NCBI RefSeq assembly: GCF_016526145.1
Contig: NZ_JADDUE010000008.1
Location: 62,001-126,000, forward strand
DNA: 64,000 nucleotides
Direction of reading: 5' to 3'
From: Saccharopolyspora galaxeae
GTDB taxonomy: Bacteria; Actinomycetota; Actinomycetes; Mycobacteriales; Pseudonocardiaceae
The position numbers were made by a program, and so were the translations under genes. Shown here one piece after another: positions 63,499-64,000 of this stretch. Below the pieces are notes generated by a model. It was not told the origin of the DNA. It did not search any database and saw only the letters and a list, made by a program, of their open reading frames with translations. Within the stretch, counting starts at the first letter, position 1. Every line of letters starts with the position of its first letter.

Positions 63499-64000
63499 AT
63501 GGTCAGTGGTCCGGCATCCTCACCCGCACAACCGCCCGGCCCGGAGGAAGCCGGTGCCCGCGACGAACCCAGCGGCGCGGACGGCTACGCGTCCCGGCGC
63601 CTCGCTCGGCGCGCGGCGTTCGCCAGCCTCGTCGGCACCGCCGTGGAGTGGTACGACTACTTCATCTTCGGCACCGCCTCCACGCTGGTGTTCGGCCGGT
63701 TGTTCTTCCCCGGCGACGATCCGCTGATCGGCACCCTTTCGGCGTTCGCGGTGTTCGGCGTCGGGTTCTTCGCCCGCCCGATCGGCGGCATCGTGTTCGG
63801 GCACCTCGGGGACCGGATCGGGCGCAAGGCCGCACTGGTCACGACGTTGCTGATGATGGGCACCGCGACGTTCCTCATCGGACTGCTGCCGACCGCGGCG
63901 GCGATCGGCGTGTGGGCGCCAGTGCTGCTGGTGGTGTGCCGGCTGGTGCAGGGGCTCGGCGTCGGCGGCGAGTGGGGCGGGGCCTCGCTGGTGGCCGTCG
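63499..64000 (+). CDS. MHS family MFS transporter (N-terminal part, cut by window edge)
   Basis: The first 167 codons of a metabolite:H+ symporter. After a polar tail of about 40 residues it reads SLVGTAVEWYDYFIFGTAST and FAVFGVGFFARPIGGIVFGH, followed by LGDRIGRKAALV and RLVQGLGVGGEWGGA. These are the defining helix 1, helix 2/loop and helix 4 motifs of the MHS group (ProP, KgtP, ShiA). Substrates in this group are small carboxylates or zwitterions, consistent with the divergent CoA-transferase/ThDP cluster. ATG 63499 has GGAG at 63488-63491. Confidence 0.9.
   Translation, partial: MVSGPASSPAQPPGPEEAGARDEPSGADGYASRRLARRAAFASLVGTAVEWYDYFIFGTASTLVFGRLFFPGDDPLIGTLSAFAVFGVGFFARPIGGIVFGHLGDRIGRKAALVTTLLMMGTATFLIGLLPTAAAIGVWAPVLLVVCRLVQGLGVGGEWGGASLVAV

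Overview
The window is very G+C-rich DNA (roughly 70% by eye) with strong third-position G/C bias. It carries many GntR, TetR, LacI and SorC regulators, NB-ARC/TPR STAND proteins, a DUF6879 gene and a DUF6131 gene. This points to an actinomycete chromosome, most likely Pseudonocardiaceae (Saccharopolyspora-like). That placement is inferred from gene style; no rRNA or other marker is present. I see no tRNA, rRNA, CRISPR array, insertion sequence or phage gene. The region looks like accessory catabolic chromosome made of small regulator-transporter-enzyme cassettes.

Layout. 1-1.5 kb: an MFS efflux gene (cut by the window edge) divergent from a LacI regulator, with a palindromic operator between them. 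1.5-6.3 kb: a tetritol cassette (SorC regulator, EltD-type erythritol/L-threitol dehydrogenase, RbtT-type polyol transporter, GolD/DthD-type SDR). 6.5-11.5 kb: DUF6131 and FUSC membrane proteins, a TetR/EmrB efflux pair, a secreted ricin-like protein and a decayed Ser/Thr kinase. 11.9-18.9 kb: a tripartite tricarboxylate transporter (TctCBA), a GntR regulator and a second-type aconitase. TctC and the aconitase have matching 26-bp promoter/operator motifs, which suggests one tricarboxylate regulon. 18.9-23.9 kb: an MmyB-like regulator, two aldo/keto reductases, a frameshifted zinc alcohol dehydrogenase and an alpha/beta hydrolase. 24-26.8 kb: a DapA/NanA-family aldolase, a Cys/Met PLP enzyme and an NTF2-like protein. 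27-32.1 kb: a tightly overlapping redox operon (acyl-CoA-dehydrogenase-like flavoenzyme, zinc dehydrogenase, LLM monooxygenase, broken epoxide hydrolase) divergent from a TetR. 32.1-38.2 kb: a second Tct transporter with a PdxA-like dehydrogenase, a GntR and a TIM-barrel isomerase.

38.2-41.3 kb: a divergent pair of a multi-TM protein and a SLATT/DUF4231 protein, then a small zinc-ribbon protein. 41.7-49.5 kb: a UxaA/GarD-type dehydratase preceded by an 18-bp repeat array, an Nramp-like transporter, an S9 peptidase, a secreted GH128 glycosidase and a GMC oxidoreductase. 49.7-57.3 kb: a small cysteine protein, a formyltransferase-like gene, and two STAND NTPases flanking DUF6879 and a small hypothetical gene. 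One STAND protein appears to cross the membrane and carry an outside beta-propeller. 58.1-64 kb: an FMN-binding oxidase-like protein, an FGGY kinase, a CaiB/BaiF CoA-transferase, a ThDP enzyme and a divergent MHS-type transporter cut by the window edge.

Two themes stand out. First, a 51-bp palindrome-ended repeat occurs six times in three pairs, always intergenic, and one copy supplies the stop codon of a regulator. Second, the signalling/conflict-type genes (SLATT pair; two STAND proteins with similar short N-terminal Gln/Gly motifs) are the best candidates for an undescribed system. Three genes are visibly broken (kinase, alcohol dehydrogenase, epoxide hydrolase); sequencing error cannot be excluded for the last two.
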